Assembly: GCA_966211815.1 (NCBI GenBank)
Contig: CBIHOD010000025.1
Location: 1-48,737 of the forward strand
From: JANPCX01 sp966211815
GTDB taxonomy: Bacteria; Pseudomonadota; Gammaproteobacteria; Burkholderiales; Burkholderiaceae_C
DNA: 48,737 bases
Direction of reading: 5' to 3'
A model generated the notes under the pieces. It was not told the DNA's origin, made no database searches, and saw only the letters and a list, made by a program, of their open reading frames with translations. Of this stretch, positions 8,017 to 16,651 are shown piece by piece (the first letter of the stretch is position 1; every line of letters begins with the position of its first letter). Position numbers and translations under genes: made by a program.

Positions 8017-8523
8017 ATGAGCACCCCACTCCCAACGATTCCCGGCACCACCCCCGACACCCGCTTCGCCGCCTGGGCCGCGCAGCTCGGCCACAGCTTC
8101 GACGGCGAACTCGTCATCGGCGGCGCCTACACCTCCACCATCCGCCACGGTGACCAGGTCTTCGTCAGCGGCCAGGTGCCGCGCGTGGGCACGCAGGTGA
8201 TGGTGGTGGGCGAAGTCGGCCGCGACGTCTCGCTCGAGCAGGCCCAGGTCGGCGCGCGCATCTGCGCGATGCGCGCGCTGGCCCTGCTCAGGGGCACTCT
8301 GGGCAGCCTGTCGCGGGTGACGCAGGCGCTGCGGATGACGGTGTACACGCGCAGCAGTGCCTCGTTCACCCAGCAAAGCGAAGTGGCCGACGCCGCCTCC
8401 CAGGTGCTGCACGACGTGCTCGGCGCGGCCGGCAAGCACACCCGCACCTCGGTGGGCGTGGCGCAGCTGCCCAAGGGGGCGGCGGTGGAGGTCGACCTGC
8501 TGGTGGGCGTGGCGCCGGATTGA
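8017..8523 (+). CDS. RidA family protein (second copy)
   Basis: This 168-residue protein is a second RidA family member, longer than the first copy because of an N-terminal extension of about 35 residues. Recognisable parts are IRHGDQVFVSGQVPR and TRTSVGVAQLPKGAAVEVDL, with the family arginine retained and acidic residues in the final strand, unlike the first copy. ATG 8017 has a GAAGGAA ribosome-binding site. It resembles the group of RidA proteins found beside amino acid catabolic genes. The two copies flank the dehydratase, so they may act on different imine products. Confidence 0.85.
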   Translation: MSTPLPTIPGTTPDTRFAAWAAQLGHSFDGELVIGGAYTSTIRHGDQVFVSGQVPRVGTQVMVVGEVGRDVSLEQAQVGARICAMRALALLRGTLGSLSRVTQALRMTVYTRSSASFTQQSEVADAASQVLHDVLGAAGKHTRTSVGVAQLPKGAAVEVDLLVGVAPD

Positions 8524-8564
8524 GGCGGCGCGGCCATCCGGCGCGCGGTGGAATACTGCGCGCC

Positions 8565-9926
8565 ATGACAGCCCCGACCACCGACACGCCCGCCGCCCCG
8601 CCGCCGCCGACTTTCGCCGAAGCGCTGCGCTACTGGCTCAAGCTCGGCTTCATCAGCTTCGGCGGGCCGGCCGGCCAGATCGCCTTGATGCACGAGGAGC
8701 TGGTCGAGCGGCGGCGCTGGATCTCCGAGCGCCGCTTCCTGCACGCGCTCAACTACTGCATGCTGCTGCCCGGCCCCGAGGCGCAGCAATTGGCCACCTA
8801 CCTCGGCTGGCTGATGCACCGCGGCTGGGGCGGCATCGCGGCCGGCGCGCTTTTCGTGCTGCCGTCGCTGTTCATCCTGGTCGGGCTGTCCTGGCTCTAC
8901 ATGGCCCATGGCGAAGCGCCGGCGGTGGCGGGCGTGCTCTACGGGATCAAGCCGGCGGTGACGGCCATCGTGCTGGCGGCCGCGGTGCGCATCGGCGGGC
9001 GCACCTTGAAAAGCGCGTGGACCTGGTGCATCGCCGCCGCGGCCTTCTGCGCCGTGTTCGCGCTGGGCCTGCCCTTCCCGCTGGTGGTGCTGCTGGCGGG
9101 CGTGGCGGGCCACGTCGGCGGCCGACTGGCCCCCGCCCAGTTCGCGCCGGGTGGCGGCCACGGCGGCGCGGGGAAGGCCACGCGGCCAGCCCATGCACCC
9201 GCCCTGATCGACGACGACACGCCCCCGCCGCCGCATGCGCGCTTCCAGCGCCGTCGCTTCCTGCGCGTGCTGGCCGCCTGCCTCGGCCTGTGGCTGGCCG
9301 GGATGTCGGCACTGGCCCTGGCCTTCGGCTGGCACGGCCTGCTCACGCAGATGGGCTGGTTCTTCACCAAGGCGGCCTTGATGACCTTCGGCGGCGCCTA
9401 CGCGGTGCTGCCCTATGTCTTCCAGAACGCGGTCGAGCACCACCAATGGCTCAGCGCGGCCCAGATGATGGACGGCCTGGCGCTGGGCGAAACCACGCCG
9501 GGGCCGCTGATCATGGTCGTCGCCTTCGTCGGCTTCGTCGGCGGCTGGGCGAAGGAGGTGGCCGGGCTGGGCGGCCCCTTGCTGTCGGGCGCGGCCGCGG
9601 CCGGCGTGGCCACCTTCTTCACTTTCCTGCCGTCCTTCTGCTTCATCCTGCTGGGCGGGCCTTTCATCGAGTCGACCCACGGCCAACTGCGATTCACCGC
9701 GCCGCTGGCCGGCATCACCGCCGCGGTGGTCGGCGTCATCGCCAACCTGGCGCTGTTCTTCGCCTGGCATGTGCTGTGGCCGCACGGCGCGGCCGGCGGT
9801 TTCGACGCCGCCGCCGCCGCCATCGGCGCGGCGGCGGCGGTGGCGCTGCTGCGTTTCAAGGCGGGGGTGATCCCGGTGATCCTCGCGTGCGGCTTGCTGG
9901 GCCTGGCCTGGCGGTTCGCCGGTTGA
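8565..9926 (+). CDS. chrA: ChrA chromate transporter, two-domain CHR family
   Basis: This 453-residue polytopic membrane protein has two homologous CHR domains. The first (about 15-190) contains LKLGFISFGGPAGQIALMHE and LLPGPEAQQLATYLGW. The second (about 240-450) contains FTKAALMTFGGAYAVLPYVF and GETTPGPLIMVVAFVGFVGG. A charged linker with histidines joins them. This is the long-chain bidomain form that exports chromate across the inner membrane. ATG 8565 is preferred over an upstream in-frame start because the conserved domain begins shortly after it. It follows the second RidA by 41 bases but has no obvious functional link with the deamination genes. Substrate specificity is inferred from the family only. 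Confidence 0.9.
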   Translation: MTAPTTDTPAAPPPPTFAEALRYWLKLGFISFGGPAGQIALMHEELVERRRWISERRFLHALNYCMLLPGPEAQQLATYLGWLMHRGWGGIAAGALFVLPSLFILVGLSWLYMAHGEAPAVAGVLYGIKPAVTAIVLAAAVRIGGRTLKSAWTWCIAAAAFCAVFALGLPFPLVVLLAGVAGHVGGRLAPAQFAPGGGHGGAGKATRPAHAPALIDDDTPPPPHARFQRRRFLRVLAACLGLWLAGMSALALAFGWHGLLTQMGWFFTKAALMTFGGAYAVLPYVFQNAVEHHQWLSAAQMMDGLALGETTPGPLIMVVAFVGFVGGWAKEVAGLGGPLLSGAAAAGVATFFTFLPSFCFILLGGPFIESTHGQLRFTAPLAGITAAVVGVIANLALFFAWHVLWPHGAAGGFDAAAAAIGAAAAVALLRFKAGVIPVILACGLLGLAWRFAG

Positions 9927-9956
9927 AGCCGGGGCCGCGCAAGCCGGGCCCCGCCC

Positions 9957-12356
9957 TCAAAGGTCGAACTTCAACTCCGCATGCAGGCTGCGCTGCGGGT
10001 AGGGGTGGAAGTTCCAGTACTTCTCATTGTTGAGGTTGTCGATGCCAAAGGCGGCCGACCACTGCCTGTCGAGCTTGTAGACGACGCGCAAGTCGGCGGT
10101 GAGGTATTTGCTGACGCCTTGGTAGGCGTGGCCGTTGACGTCGGCGTTGTTCAGCGTGCGGTACTGCCGTCCGGCGTAGCGCACGCCCAGCGACGCGCTC
10201 CACTGCTCGTCGAAGCGGTAGCCCGCCAGCAGCGTGGCGCGCCAGCGGGCGATGTTGGGCTGGCGCTTGCCGACCGTGTCGCCCGGCACCGCGACGAAGC
10301 CGGCGTTCTCCTTGATCACCGAGTCGGCGTAGGTCACGCTGGCGCCGAGGTCCAGGCCCTTGGCGGCGGGCAGCCCCCGGCCGTTGAAGGCCAGCTCCAC
10401 GCCGCGCGTCTCGATGCGGCCGACGTTCTGCACGCGAGAGATGTTGCGGTTGGCGGCAGGGTCGAAGGCGGTTTGCGAATACAGCGAGTCGCGCGTGTCC
10501 TCGGCGAAGAGCGTGGCGCGCAGCAGCGCGTCGTCGCCGAAGTCCTTCTCGGCGCTGAACTCGCCGGTCCATGAGCGCTCGGGTTTGAGCAGCGGGTCGT
10601 TGATATAGGCCGAGTTGGCGGTGGAGGTGGCGCCGTACAGCTCGCCCACCGTGGGGAAGCGCACCGCGCGGCCGAGCGAAGCCTTGAGCACCAGGTCGCC
10701 GCGCGCCTGGAACGACAGCGCCGCCTTGGGCGACAGGAACTCCTCGCGCCGGCCGGCGTGGGCGAGCGCGCTGCTGGCCGAGAACGCGGTCAGGCCGTCG
10801 TCGGCCCGCCATTGCTCGGCGCGCAGGCCGAGCACCGCTTTCCAGCGGGGCGCGAACGCCCAGGCGTCCTGGGCGAAGGCGCTGAGCAACCCGGTGCGGC
10901 CGCGCACCTCGCTGGCCAGCACGCCCGAAGACGCGCCGTCGCCGATCCAGCTGCCGGCGAGCTGGGTGGTGCGGTAGCGCAGCTTGTAGCTGTCGTGCTG
11001 CAGGCCGAAGTCGACGATGTGCGCGCCACCCTCGCCCGCGGGTCGCCAGGTGCCCTTGGCGGCGAGGTTGACCCATCCGGTGCCGTCGCCGTCGGCCAGC
11101 GTGCCCGCGCCGCCCTGGGCCGCCTGCGGCAGGGGGTTGGAAGCCGCGTTCTGGCGTTTCTGGTCCTTCTGGTAGTCGTAGAGGCTGGCGCTGAGTTCGC
11201 CGTCCCAGGCCCCGCGGGTGTGGCTCTTGAGCGAGAAGGCGTGCATCACGTGCACCAGGCTTTCGTCGGTGAGCGGGAAGTCGCCGCCGCCCAGGGCCTG
11301 CGCGCCGGTGAAGGCGGTGCCGCCGATGTTGACGGGCCCGCTGTAAACCGGCTGGCCGGACGCGTCCGTGAGGTAGGACGCCGGCCGGCCCTGCGCGCTG
11401 TTGCGCCACACACCGAGGGCGTAGTGGGCCTTCAGCGCGGGCGCGAGGTCATAGGCGAACTTGGCCTTGAGCTGGTCCTGCCGGGTGGTGTATGCGGTGC
11501 CGGTGCCCAGGATGTACCAGGGACTGCCGGCGCTGTTGACGCCGCCGACCGCGCCATCGACCGGCGTGCCGGCGCCGCTACCCGCGGTGCCGGCGCTTGC
11601 CGCCCGGGTGGCGAAGGTCAGCGGCTGGCCGCGGCTGTCGGCGTGGTTGAGGCTGAGCAACCAGGCCAGGCCGCCGGCCGTCTTGTCGCCCAGCGAGGCG
11701 CTGGCCTCCCAGGCGCGGTAGGTGGCGTGGGTGTCGTAGAGGTCGAAATCCTGCTGGGTGTAGCCCAGCTTGGCGTGGGCTTCGAACTTCCTGGGCATGC
11801 GGGTGGTGAAGACCACCACGGCGCCGACCGAGTTGCCGGGGTAGGCGGCCGAAAAGGGGCCGTACATCACGTCCACCCGCTCGATCTCCTCCGGGCCGAC
11901 CATGCCCCAGCGCGGCGGGAAGCTCAGGCCGCCGACGCCGTTGCCCAGGTAGTTGGACAGCAGCGTGCCGTCGGCGTAGACCGCCGAGCGCGCGCTGTTG
12001 CCGGTGCCCGAGGCGCGGCTGGACAGGATGGCGTGGTTGTAGTCGCCGATGTAGCGCTTGCGCACCAAGAGGCTGGGGAAGTACTTGAGCGCGTCTTCGC
12101 TGTCGCTGGCGTTGACGGCCTGGTCGATCTGCGCCTTCGTGACGCCCTCCGTCGTGGTCGGTATCTGCGTGGGCAGCGAGGTGGGCCGGCTGCCGGTGAT
12201 GGTGACGACGCCGAGCGATTTGACGGGGGCGGCGGTGTCGCCGTCGGGCTGGGGGGCGGTGGCGGTCGTCTGCGCCTGCAGGGCCGGGCTGGACGACATC
12301 AGGGGGAAGGCCGTGGCGATCGCCAGGGCCAGGCGGTGGTTCTTCTTTCCGCGCAT
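9957..12356 (-). CDS. TonB-dependent outer-membrane receptor
   Basis: This 799-residue receptor begins with a signal peptide (MRGKKNHRLALAIATAFPLM to about ALQAQ) and a probable TonB-box region (GVVTITGSRP). The plug domain at about 65-190 includes ILSSRASGTGNSARSAVYAD and EEIERVDVMYGPFSAAYPGN, and a 22-strand-type barrel ends in ELKFDL. ATG 12356 is chosen because the upstream in-frame extension is arginine-rich and carries no signal. The gene lies 139 bases downstream of a DUF2946 gene on the same strand. DUF2946 proteins are often found with copper-handling genes, so copper is a possible substrate. The adjacent divergent modABC makes molybdate conceivable. Neither is shown by the sequence. 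Confidence 0.88.
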   Translation of the reverse strand: MRGKKNHRLALAIATAFPLMSSSPALQAQTTATAPQPDGDTAAPVKSLGVVTITGSRPTSLPTQIPTTTEGVTKAQIDQAVNASDSEDALKYFPSLLVRKRYIGDYNHAILSSRASGTGNSARSAVYADGTLLSNYLGNGVGGLSFPPRWGMVGPEEIERVDVMYGPFSAAYPGNSVGAVVVFTTRMPRKFEAHAKLGYTQQDFDLYDTHATYRAWEASASLGDKTAGGLAWLLSLNHADSRGQPLTFATRAASAGTAGSGAGTPVDGAVGGVNSAGSPWYILGTGTAYTTRQDQLKAKFAYDLAPALKAHYALGVWRNSAQGRPASYLTDASGQPVYSGPVNIGGTAFTGAQALGGGDFPLTDESLVHVMHAFSLKSHTRGAWDGELSASLYDYQKDQKRQNAASNPLPQAAQGGAGTLADGDGTGWVNLAAKGTWRPAGEGGAHIVDFGLQHDSYKLRYRTTQLAGSWIGDGASSGVLASEVRGRTGLLSAFAQDAWAFAPRWKAVLGLRAEQWRADDGLTAFSASSALAHAGRREEFLSPKAALSFQARGDLVLKASLGRAVRFPTVGELYGATSTANSAYINDPLLKPERSWTGEFSAEKDFGDDALLRATLFAEDTRDSLYSQTAFDPAANRNISRVQNVGRIETRGVELAFNGRGLPAAKGLDLGASVTYADSVIKENAGFVAVPGDTVGKRQPNIARWRATLLAGYRFDEQWSASLGVRYAGRQYRTLNNADVNGHAYQGVSKYLTADLRVVYKLDRQWSAAFGIDNLNNEKYWNFHPYPQRSLHAELKFDL

Positions 12357-12495
12357 GGGGAACTCTCCGGGGCTCGTTGGGTGGTTGCGGCGGCGCTCGG
12401 CGACATCGCCGGTGCGGCCGGCCCGTGCGGCCGCGCGTCGCGCGCGGGTGCGCGCGCGCCGGCGGCGGCCGGGCATCGGTCAAACGGTCAGTCGA

Positions 12496-12888
12496 TCAAA
12501 CGAGCGGGAGGGGAGGCCCACGGGGCTGGGCCGACAGCAGCGCCGGGCGCCGGGCCGCCGGCGCGGGCGCCGAATGCGGCGCGTCGAAGCGCAGCGGCGC
12601 CCCCCGGAACGCAGGGAGGTCGGGCGCGGTGGCCAGGCCCGCCGCGAACAGCGACGCGTAGAGGCAGTGTTTGAAAGCCGGGTGGCTGCTGGAAGCCTTG
12701 GCCCCGGACGGTGCCGCACCGGCGTCGTCTACCTGCACCCAGGTCGACCCGAGCACCGTGCAGACCTCGACCCAGCGGGCCGAGCCGCCGCGCATCGCCT
12801 GCGACACCGCCGGCGCCAGGCCCGCCACCAGGACGGCCAGCATGGCCATCCAGGAGACGAAGCGGCGGTGGGCGGGTTGCAGTCGCAT
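12496..12888 (-). CDS. DUF2946 family small membrane/exported protein
   Basis: This 130-residue protein has an N-terminal hydrophobic segment (FVSWMAMLAVLVAGLAPAVS) followed by WVEVCTVLGSTWVQVD and HPAFKHCLYASLF. The VCT...G and HC elements are the conserved features of DUF2946 and suggest metal binding, though the second cysteine of the usual HCxxC is missing (HCLYAS). It is the probable first gene of an operon with the TonB receptor. Its start at 12888 is back to back with modA. The longer frame through this locus is a shadow; only this part is convincing. Confidence 0.78.
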   Translation of the reverse strand: MRLQPAHRRFVSWMAMLAVLVAGLAPAVSQAMRGGSARWVEVCTVLGSTWVQVDDAGAAPSGAKASSSHPAFKHCLYASLFAAGLATAPDLPAFRGAPLRFDAPHSAPAPAARRPALLSAQPRGPPLPLV

Positions 12889-12954
12889 CGGGCTATTTTC
12901 CACGGCGGCGGCGATATGCTTCGAAGCTCCGCCGATTTTCGATCGGAACCCGCC

Positions 12955-13728
12955 TTGAACCTGCGCACCCTGCTCCTCCGTGTCACCCTGGGCTGGCTCG
13001 CCGCCGGCAGCGCCTTCTGCGCCCGCGCCGACGACGTGCTGGCCGCGGTCGCCGCCAACTTCGCCGGCCCCGCCGCCCAGATCGCCCAGGCCTTCAAGGC
13101 CCAGACCGGCCACGACGTGAAGCTGTCGATCGGCGCGACCGGCAAGCTCTACAGCCAGATCGCGGCGGGCGCGCCGTTCGAGGTGCTGCTGTCGGCCGAC
13201 GACGAGACGCCGCGCCGACTCCAAGCCGAAGGCCATGCGTTGGCCGGCAGCGCCTTCACCTACGCCATCGGCCAACTGGCGCTGTGGAGCCCGCGGCCCG
13301 GCCTGGTCGACGACCAGGGCGCGGTGCTGGCCCACCCGGATAAGTTCGACAAGCTGGCCATCGCCAACCCCAGGCTCGCGCCCTACGGCCGGGCGGCCAA
13401 CGAGGTGTTGAAGGCGCGCGGCCTCACCGACGCGGTGGCGCCCAAGCTCGTCACCGGCGAGAACATCGCCCAGGCCTTCCAGTTCGTCTCCACCGGCAAC
13501 GCCGAGATCGGCTTCGTCGCGCTGTCGCAGGTGCGGGCGCCGGGCAAACCGGCGACCGGCTCCCTCTGGCGCGTGCCGGCTTCCCTTTACACGCCGATCC
13601 AGCAAGACGCCGTGCTGCTCAAGGCGGGCGTCGGCAAGAAAGCGGCGGCCGATTTCCTCGCCTACCTGAAGGGCCCGCCTGCCCAGGCGGTGATCCAGGC
13701 CCACGGCTATGGCCTGCCGCAGCCTTGA
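12955..13728 (+). CDS. modA: ModA, molybdate ABC transporter binding protein
   Basis: This periplasmic solute-binding protein (257 residues from TTG 12955) has a signal peptide LRTLLLRVTLGWLAAGSAFC ending ARA, then DVLAAVAANFAGPAAQIAQA, LSIGATGKLYSQIAAGAPFE and LSADDETPRRLQAEG, all typical of ModA. The serine and alanine backbone contacts for molybdate/tungstate lie in these motifs. An in-frame ATG at 12916 would add 13 residues including acidic ones before the signal peptide. I prefer TTG 12955, preceded by a weak GGAA, but cannot settle it. The gene diverges from DUF2946. A 159-bp inverted repeat separates it from modB, an unusual gap for a mod operon. Confidence 0.9.
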   Translation: MNLRTLLLRVTLGWLAAGSAFCARADDVLAAVAANFAGPAAQIAQAFKAQTGHDVKLSIGATGKLYSQIAAGAPFEVLLSADDETPRRLQAEGHALAGSAFTYAIGQLALWSPRPGLVDDQGAVLAHPDKFDKLAIANPRLAPYGRAANEVLKARGLTDAVAPKLVTGENIAQAFQFVSTGNAEIGFVALSQVRAPGKPATGSLWRVPASLYTPIQQDAVLLKAGVGKKAAADFLAYLKGPPAQAVIQAHGYGLPQP

Positions 13729-13736
13729 CGTCCCTA

Positions 13737-13895
13737 GTGTGGTGCCCCGCAGACCACTGACAATGGAATCGTGTCTTGCAAACCGGGCCGCGTTGCTAAT
13801 CCTCGCGACACCCCTGGTATCGCCGCGGTTGGCGCCTTGCCCTGGCTTGCAATCCATCGATTCCACTTTTGTCGGTGATCTGCGGGACACCACAC
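13737..13895. mobile_element. MITE-like imperfect inverted repeat between modA and modB
   Basis: The left arm (13737-13771) begins GTGTGGTGCCCCGCAGACCA. The reverse complement of the right arm (13858-13895) begins GTGTGGTGTCCCGCAGATCA. Over the outer 35-38 bases the arms differ by three C/T substitutions and a 3-base gap. Similarity continues inward past TGGAATCG to TTGCAA and CC-GG, so most of the 159 bp could fold into one hairpin. No open frame inside resembles a transposase, and no clear target-site duplication is visible. It is best explained as a nonautonomous element or the remnant of two transposon ends. Confidence 0.65.
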
Positions 13896-13923
13896 CAAGC
13901 ACCGACGACGGACACCCCGCCGC

Positions 13924-14613
13924 ATGAGCGACGCCGACTGGTCGACCATCCGCCTGACCGCCGAGTTGGCGGCGCTCAGCACCGCGCTGCTGTTGCTGGC
14001 CGGCACGCCGCTGGCCTGGTGGCTGTCGCGCACGCGCACGCGCCTGAAGCCGCTGATCGCCTCGGTGGTGGCGATGCCGCTGGTGCTGCCGCCCACGGTG
14101 ATCGGCTTCTACCTGCTGCTGCTGATGGGGCCCCAGGGCCCGGTCGGCCAGTTCACGCAATGGCTCGGCCTGGGCCGGCTGCCCTTCACCTTCGCCGGGC
14201 TGGTGGTGGCCTCGGTGGTGTACTCGCTGCCCTTCGTGGTGCAGCCTGTGCAGCAGGCGTTCGAGGCCATCCCGGAAAGGCTGCTGGAAGCCGCCGCCAC
14301 GGTGCGCGCCGGGCCCTGGGACCGCTTCTTCACCGTGGCCCTGCCGCTGGCCCGCCCCGGCCTGTTCACCGCCGCGGTGCTGGGCTTCGCGCACACCGTC
14401 GGCGAGTTCGGCGTGGTGCTGATGATCGGCGGCAACATCCCGGGCCAGACGCGGGTGCTGTCGGTCGCGCTCTATGAGCACGTGGAAGCCACCGACTTCG
14501 CCGGCGCACACCGCCTGGCCGCCGGGCTGGTGGTGTTCTCGCTGCTGGTGTTGACGCTGCTGTTCGCGGTGAACCGCCGGGCGGCGGCGGGCCGCGAAGC
14601 GCCGGCGCCATGA
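13924..14613 (+). CDS. modB: ModB, molybdate ABC transporter permease
   Basis: This 229-residue inner-membrane permease has about five transmembrane segments. The binding-protein-dependent transport EAA loop is EAAATVRAGPWDRFFTVALP, followed by LARPGLFTAAVLGFAHTVGE, as in ModB. VVAMPLVLPPTVIGFYLLLL is also typical. It forms the channel that couples to the ModC ATPase. Its stop overlaps the modC start (ATGA at 14610-14613), so translation is probably coupled. It lies just after the MITE-like element, which may have supplied or disturbed its upstream signals. Confidence 0.92.
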   Translation: MSDADWSTIRLTAELAALSTALLLLAGTPLAWWLSRTRTRLKPLIASVVAMPLVLPPTVIGFYLLLLMGPQGPVGQFTQWLGLGRLPFTFAGLVVASVVYSLPFVVQPVQQAFEAIPERLLEAAATVRAGPWDRFFTVALPLARPGLFTAAVLGFAHTVGEFGVVLMIGGNIPGQTRVLSVALYEHVEATDFAGAHRLAAGLVVFSLLVLTLLFAVNRRAAAGREAPAP

Positions 14614-15707
14614 GCCTGGACGCGCGGCTGCGCCTGGACCGGCCGGGCTTCGGCCTGGACGTCGACCTGCGGCTGCCGCCCAGCGGCATCACCGCGCTCT
14701 TCGGCCCGTCGGGCTGCGGCAAAACCACGGTGTTGCGCGCGCTGGCCGGCCTGGAGCGGGCGCACGGCCGTGTCGCCCTGGGGCCGCAGGTCTGGCAAGA
14801 CGACGCGCTCGGCCTCTGGCTGCCGACGCACCGCCGGCCCCTGGGTTATGTGATCCAGGAGGCCGCGCTCTTCCCCCACCTCACGGTGCGCGGCAACATC
14901 GACTACGCGCTGCGCCGCAGCGGCAACCGGGGCGCGGCATCGGCGGCGCAAGACTTCCCGCTGGGCGCCCTGGTGGACTTGCTCGGCCTGTCGCCCCTGA
15001 TGGCGCGCCGCCCCGGCCAGCTGTCCGGCGGCGAGCGCCAGCGCGTGGCGATCGCCCGGGCGCTGGCCACCGCGCCGGGGCTGCTGTTGATGGACGAGCC
15101 GCTGGCCGCGCTGGACGCCGCGCGCAAGGCGGAGATCCTGCCCTACCTGGAACGGCTGCACCGCATGCTGAAGCTGCCGATCGTCTATGTGACCCACGCG
15201 CTCGACGAAGCCGCGCGGCTGGCCGACCACCTGGTGCTGATGCAAGCCGGGCGCGTGCTGGCGGCCGGGCCGCTGGCCGACCTGCTGTCGCGGCCCGACC
15301 TGCCCCTCGGCCCGGACGACGAGGCCGGCGTGGTGATCGAAGCCACCGTGCTCGAACGCGACGCCGACTACGGCCTGAGCCGGCTCGGTTTCGAAGGCGG
15401 GCAGCTTTGGGCCGCCACCGGCCGCGCAACGACGGGCGAGCCGGTGCGCTTGCGCGTGCTGGCCCGGGACGTCAGCGTGAGCCGCCAGCCGCCGCGGGAA
15501 ACCAGCGTGCTCAACCAGCTGCAGGCGGTGCTGCGCGACATCCAGCCGGGCCAGGGCCCGCAAGCCGCCACCGCGCTGCTGCGCCTGCAGCTGCCGGGCA
15601 GCCCGGTGCAGCTGCTGGCCCGCGTCACCCGGCGCAGCGTCGAACAGCTCTCATTGCGGCCGGGCGACGCGCTGTTCGCCCAGGTCAAGGGCGTGGCGTT
15701 GATGTAG
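14610..15707 (+). CDS. modC: ModC, molybdate ABC transporter ATPase
   Basis: This 365-residue ATPase has a Walker A motif (FGPSGCGKTTVLRAL), the ABC signature LSGGERQRVAIARAL, Walker B LLMDEPLAALD and the switch histidine in YVTHALDEAARLADH. The C-terminal ~75 residues (from about TSVLNQLQAVLRDI to LFAQVKGVALM) form a Mop/TOBE molybdate-binding domain, which distinguishes ModC from other importer ATPases. It energises uptake of molybdate for molybdenum-cofactor enzymes. No molybdopterin genes are in the window. It is the last gene of the mod cluster. Confidence 0.93.
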   Translation: MSLDARLRLDRPGFGLDVDLRLPPSGITALFGPSGCGKTTVLRALAGLERAHGRVALGPQVWQDDALGLWLPTHRRPLGYVIQEAALFPHLTVRGNIDYALRRSGNRGAASAAQDFPLGALVDLLGLSPLMARRPGQLSGGERQRVAIARALATAPGLLLMDEPLAALDAARKAEILPYLERLHRMLKLPIVYVTHALDEAARLADHLVLMQAGRVLAAGPLADLLSRPDLPLGPDDEAGVVIEATVLERDADYGLSRLGFEGGQLWAATGRATTGEPVRLRVLARDVSVSRQPPRETSVLNQLQAVLRDIQPGQGPQAATALLRLQLPGSPVQLLARVTRRSVEQLSLRPGDALFAQVKGVALM

Positions 15708-15763
15708 CGACGGCGCTTTCCGCCGTTCGGACCGAGGTCTGAGGTTCGGCCCGGGAGTGACCC

Positions 15764-15913
15764 GGGCCCTTCGACAAGCTCAGGGTGAACGGATGGACGA
15801 GGCGCGCGCCGGCTTCGACGGGCTCAGCCCGAACGGAGAAATGGGCGCCGCCTCAACGAAAAACAGCGTCTGCCCCTTCTCCCCCCGTTCACCCTGAGCT
15901 TGGCGAAGGGCCC
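15764..15913. repeat. Three REP-like copies downstream of modC
   Basis: Copy 1 (15764-15792) contains CCCTTCGACAAGCTCAGGGT then GAACGG. Copy 2 (15811-15836) contains GGCTTCGACGGGCTCAGCCC then GAACGG. Copy 3 (15885-15913) is the reverse orientation: CCGTTCACCCTGAGCTTGGC then GAAGGGCCC. The TTCGACAAGCTCAGG family is a widespread short interspersed repeat in proteobacteria. Copies 1 and 3 can pair as a large stem. They fill most of the 296-base gap between modC and the convergent GST gene; nothing else is seen there. Confidence 0.75.
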
Positions 15914-16003
15914 GCAACGCTCTGGCTCGCCGAAGCCCGCTGTCCGCCCTGCGGCTCCGGGACGGCGCAAGCCAGAGCCAGTCGGCCCGAGCCGCCAGGG
16001 GCC

Positions 16004-16651
16004 TCACGCAGCCGACAAACGCGCCAGGTGTTCGGCTTCCTGCGCCCGCGCCTGCACGACCGACGGGCGGGCGTTGATGCGCGCGGTGTAGGCGGCGATC
16101 TCGGGCGTCTCGGGCACGAGCTTGAACATCGTGGTCCAGGCCAGCGCGGTGCCCCAGAGCATGTCGGCCGCGCTGAAGGCGTCGCCGAGGATGTAGGGGC
16201 CCTGGGCCAGGCGGCCGCTCAGGGTGTTGAAGACGGCGTCCCAGTCGCCGTAGGGCGAGGTGCTGCGCGGCGCGGGCTCGCGCTTCATCGCGCGGTCGGT
16301 GACCGCGGGCTCGAAGCAGCCGCCGTAGAAGGAGAGCCAGCGCAGGTAGTCGCCGCGCAGCCGATCGCCGATGCGCGGCGCCAGGCCGGCTTCGGGGTAG
16401 AGGTCGGCGAGGTACTGGTAGACGGCCGGCTGCTCGGACACCAGAACGCCGTCGTGCAGCAGCGCGGGCACCTTGCCCATCGGGTTGACGGCGAGGTATT
16501 CGGGCTTCTCCTGGTCCTTGGCCTGCAGGCTCAGCACATGCAGTTCGTGGTCGGCCTTCAATTCGTTCATCAGCGCCAGCACGCCGAAGGCGCGGGACTG
16601 GGGGGCGTAGAAGAAGGTGAGGCGGCGGGAGGGCGTGGCGGCGGTGTTCAT
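16004..16651 (-). CDS. Glutathione S-transferase family protein
   Basis: This 215-residue protein has an N-terminal thioredoxin-like domain (LTFFYAPQSRAFGVLALMNE, then NPMGKVPALLHDGVLVSEQP with the glutathione-binding cis-proline and SEQPA motif). The C-terminal helical domain includes YILGDAFSAADMLWGTALAW, the N-capping box region of GSTs. It conjugates glutathione to electrophiles or reduces disulfides; the substrate is unknown. ATG 16651 is preferred over the longer frame because the GST fold starts about 8 residues later. It is divergent from amn (124-base gap). Confidence 0.88.
   Translation of the reverse strand: MNTAATPSRRLTFFYAPQSRAFGVLALMNELKADHELHVLSLQAKDQEKPEYLAVNPMGKVPALLHDGVLVSEQPAVYQYLADLYPEAGLAPRIGDRLRGDYLRWLSFYGGCFEPAVTDRAMKREPAPRSTSPYGDWDAVFNTLSGRLAQGPYILGDAFSAADMLWGTALAWTTMFKLVPETPEIAAYTARINARPSVVQARAQEAEHLARLSAA

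Noticed and set aside
13734..14096. Possible transposase relic in the modA/modB repeat
   Set aside because: The short frames there follow the inverted repeat and show no transposase motif; kept only as a MITE-like element.
12889..14511. 671-codon minus-strand frame covering modA and modB
   Set aside because: Only the DUF2946 part (12496-12888) is convincing; the rest is a shadow of modAB and the repeat.
15780..16003. Possible small gene between modC and the GST gene
   Set aside because: Frames here are driven by REP-like repeats; no start site or family similarity was seen.
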